Source: Neonectria sp. B-13 (taxonomy: Eukaryota > Ascomycota > Sordariomycetes > Hypocreales > Nectriaceae). Taken from it: a DNA stretch of 64,000 nucleotides. The DNA lies in assembly GCA_002682825.1 (NCBI GenBank), contig NOKP01000002.1:3599378-3663377 (forward strand). Direction: 5' to 3'. Below, one piece after another: positions 63,210 to 64,000 of the stretch. The notes below the pieces were generated by a model. That model did no database searches and had not been told where the DNA came from. It saw nothing but the letters and a program-made list of their open reading frames with translations. The stretch's first letter is position 1. Each line of letters begins with the position of its first letter. Position numbers and translations under genes: made by a program.

Positions 63210-63440
63210 GGGTATTTGTGTGAATATTACGTGGCGTAAGGGGGACACAGGGATTAGACTAGTAAATGAAATGATGATGATGGCAATTTTAAGTGTGTAA
63301 AATGCTCAGTTATGAAGCTTCTCATATTGTCAAGATTCTCTTCTATTCCAAGTTGTTCATACATCTACACCCACACATAGCAACGGTATATATAAGCCCC
63401 TATCCGGGTCCCATCAGATCCACCTTCACAAACCGCCCCT
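63210..63440. other. Short convergent intergenic region
   Basis: 231 bp of AT-rich 3' flank shared by CTF18 and the hydroxyacid dehydrogenase gene; no other feature. Confidence 0.6.
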
Positions 63441-64000
63441 TTACAGTTTCGCTTTAGGTCTTTGCGACGGCACAGCCAGCGGGTCGTAGACAGAGCTCGT
63501 CAGATTATCGGCGTGGTAGGCGGAGTGGTTGAACAAGCTGCGGGTGTCAAGCAGGCCCGGGTGCAGGTCCTCGATTCGGTTGCAACCGATGAGGCGCATG
63601 TTCATCTCGAGCTCGTCCTTGAGCAGCTGCATCGCGCGCTCGACTCCAGGCTGACCATAGGCGCTCATAGCGTACAGAAGGGGCCGGCCGATGCCGACAC
63701 CGCGGGCGCCCAGGCAAAGCGCCTTGAGGACGTCGGTGCCGCGGCGGATACCACCGTCGATGTACACCTCGATCTTGTCCTGGAGGCCGCGCTCGCGCAG
63801 GACGGGCATGGTCTCGGCGAGGACCTCAACGGCAGAGCGGGCAAACTCGAGTTGGCGACCACCGTGGTTGGAGAGAACGACACCCTGGCAGCCGTGTTCA
63901 ACAGCCAAGAGGACGTCCTCGACACGCTGGACGCCCTTGATGATGATGGGCATGCTTGTAATGCTCTGGAACCAGGGGATATCGGCCCAGCAGAGGGCCG
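63441..64000 (-). CDS. FMN-dependent L-lactate / 2-hydroxyacid dehydrogenase or oxidase, 3' part
   Basis: Partial gene; the 5' part lies beyond the window. About 186 C-terminal residues are visible, in frame from 63998 (ALCWADIPWFQSITSMPIII). The (beta/alpha)8 FMN-dehydrogenase core shows the substrate/flavin motif SNHGGRQLE and the FMN phosphate-binding segments DGGIRRGTDVLKAL and GARGVGIGRP. Relatives are cytochrome b2 (Cyb2), glycolate oxidase and lactate oxidase. The last three residues are Ala-Lys-Leu, which fits a peroxisomal PTS1. The N-terminus, which would show a cytochrome b5 domain or mitochondrial signal, is not in the window, so the exact type stays open. No intron in the visible part. 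Confidence 0.9.
   Translation of the reverse strand, partial: ALCWADIPWFQSITSMPIIIKGVQRVEDVLLAVEHGCQGVVLSNHGGRQLEFARSAVEVLAETMPVLRERGLQDKIEVYIDGGIRRGTDVLKALCLGARGVGIGRPLLYAMSAYGQPGVERAMQLLKDELEMNMRLIGCNRIEDLHPGLLDTRSLFNHSAYHADNLTSSVYDPLAVPSQRPKAKL

Overview
The window is nuclear DNA of a filamentous ascomycete, most likely a sordariomycete. The evidence is short introns (about 45-120 bp) with GT..CTAAC..AG signals, several Zn2Cys6 regulators, an XlnR/Xyr1 orthologue of the Trichoderma type (N-terminus beginning MLSNPL), a two-subunit type I fatty-acid synthase encoded by divergent fas1/fas2, and a fungal STAND (NLR) protein. No rRNA, tRNA, CRISPR array or intact transposon was recognised. Gene models were built by joining reading frames across splice sites read by eye; all coding spans given include their introns.

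Layout: 1-2174 empty; ferrochelatase (-) and Ku70 (+) diverge from a 0.5 kb promoter; a 1042-residue Zn2Cys6 protein (+) converges on a DHA1 MFS transporter (-); 2.2 kb without genes; a PPR-like mitochondrial protein (-) diverges from LSm4 (+); fas2 (-) and fas1 (+) diverge from a 3.7 kb spacer; guanine deaminase (+); a MARVEL membrane protein (+) converges on a bZIP-like protein (-); xlnR (-) with a 4.8 kb upstream region; a second Zn2Cys6 regulator (-); a HeLo-like/NACHT/ankyrin NLR (+); mitochondrial ribosomal protein S4 (-) diverging from CTF18 (+); and the 3' part of an FMN-dependent lactate/2-hydroxyacid dehydrogenase (-), cut by the window end.

Functionally this is mainly a housekeeping region (heme, DNA end joining, RNA decay/splicing, fatty-acid synthesis, purine salvage, mitochondrial translation, sister-chromatid cohesion) with a regulatory and accessory stretch at about 43-57 kb (xlnR, a second regulator, the NLR). 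The only clear functional partnership is fas1/fas2, whose products form one alpha6beta6 complex. There is no biosynthetic gene cluster. The most notable points are the complete [2Fe-2S] ligand set in ferrochelatase, a GC-AG intron required in the S4 gene, an atypical mid-protein zinc cluster, candidate HapX and MCB promoter sites, a possible PTS1 on the hydroxyacid dehydrogenase, and the NLR.
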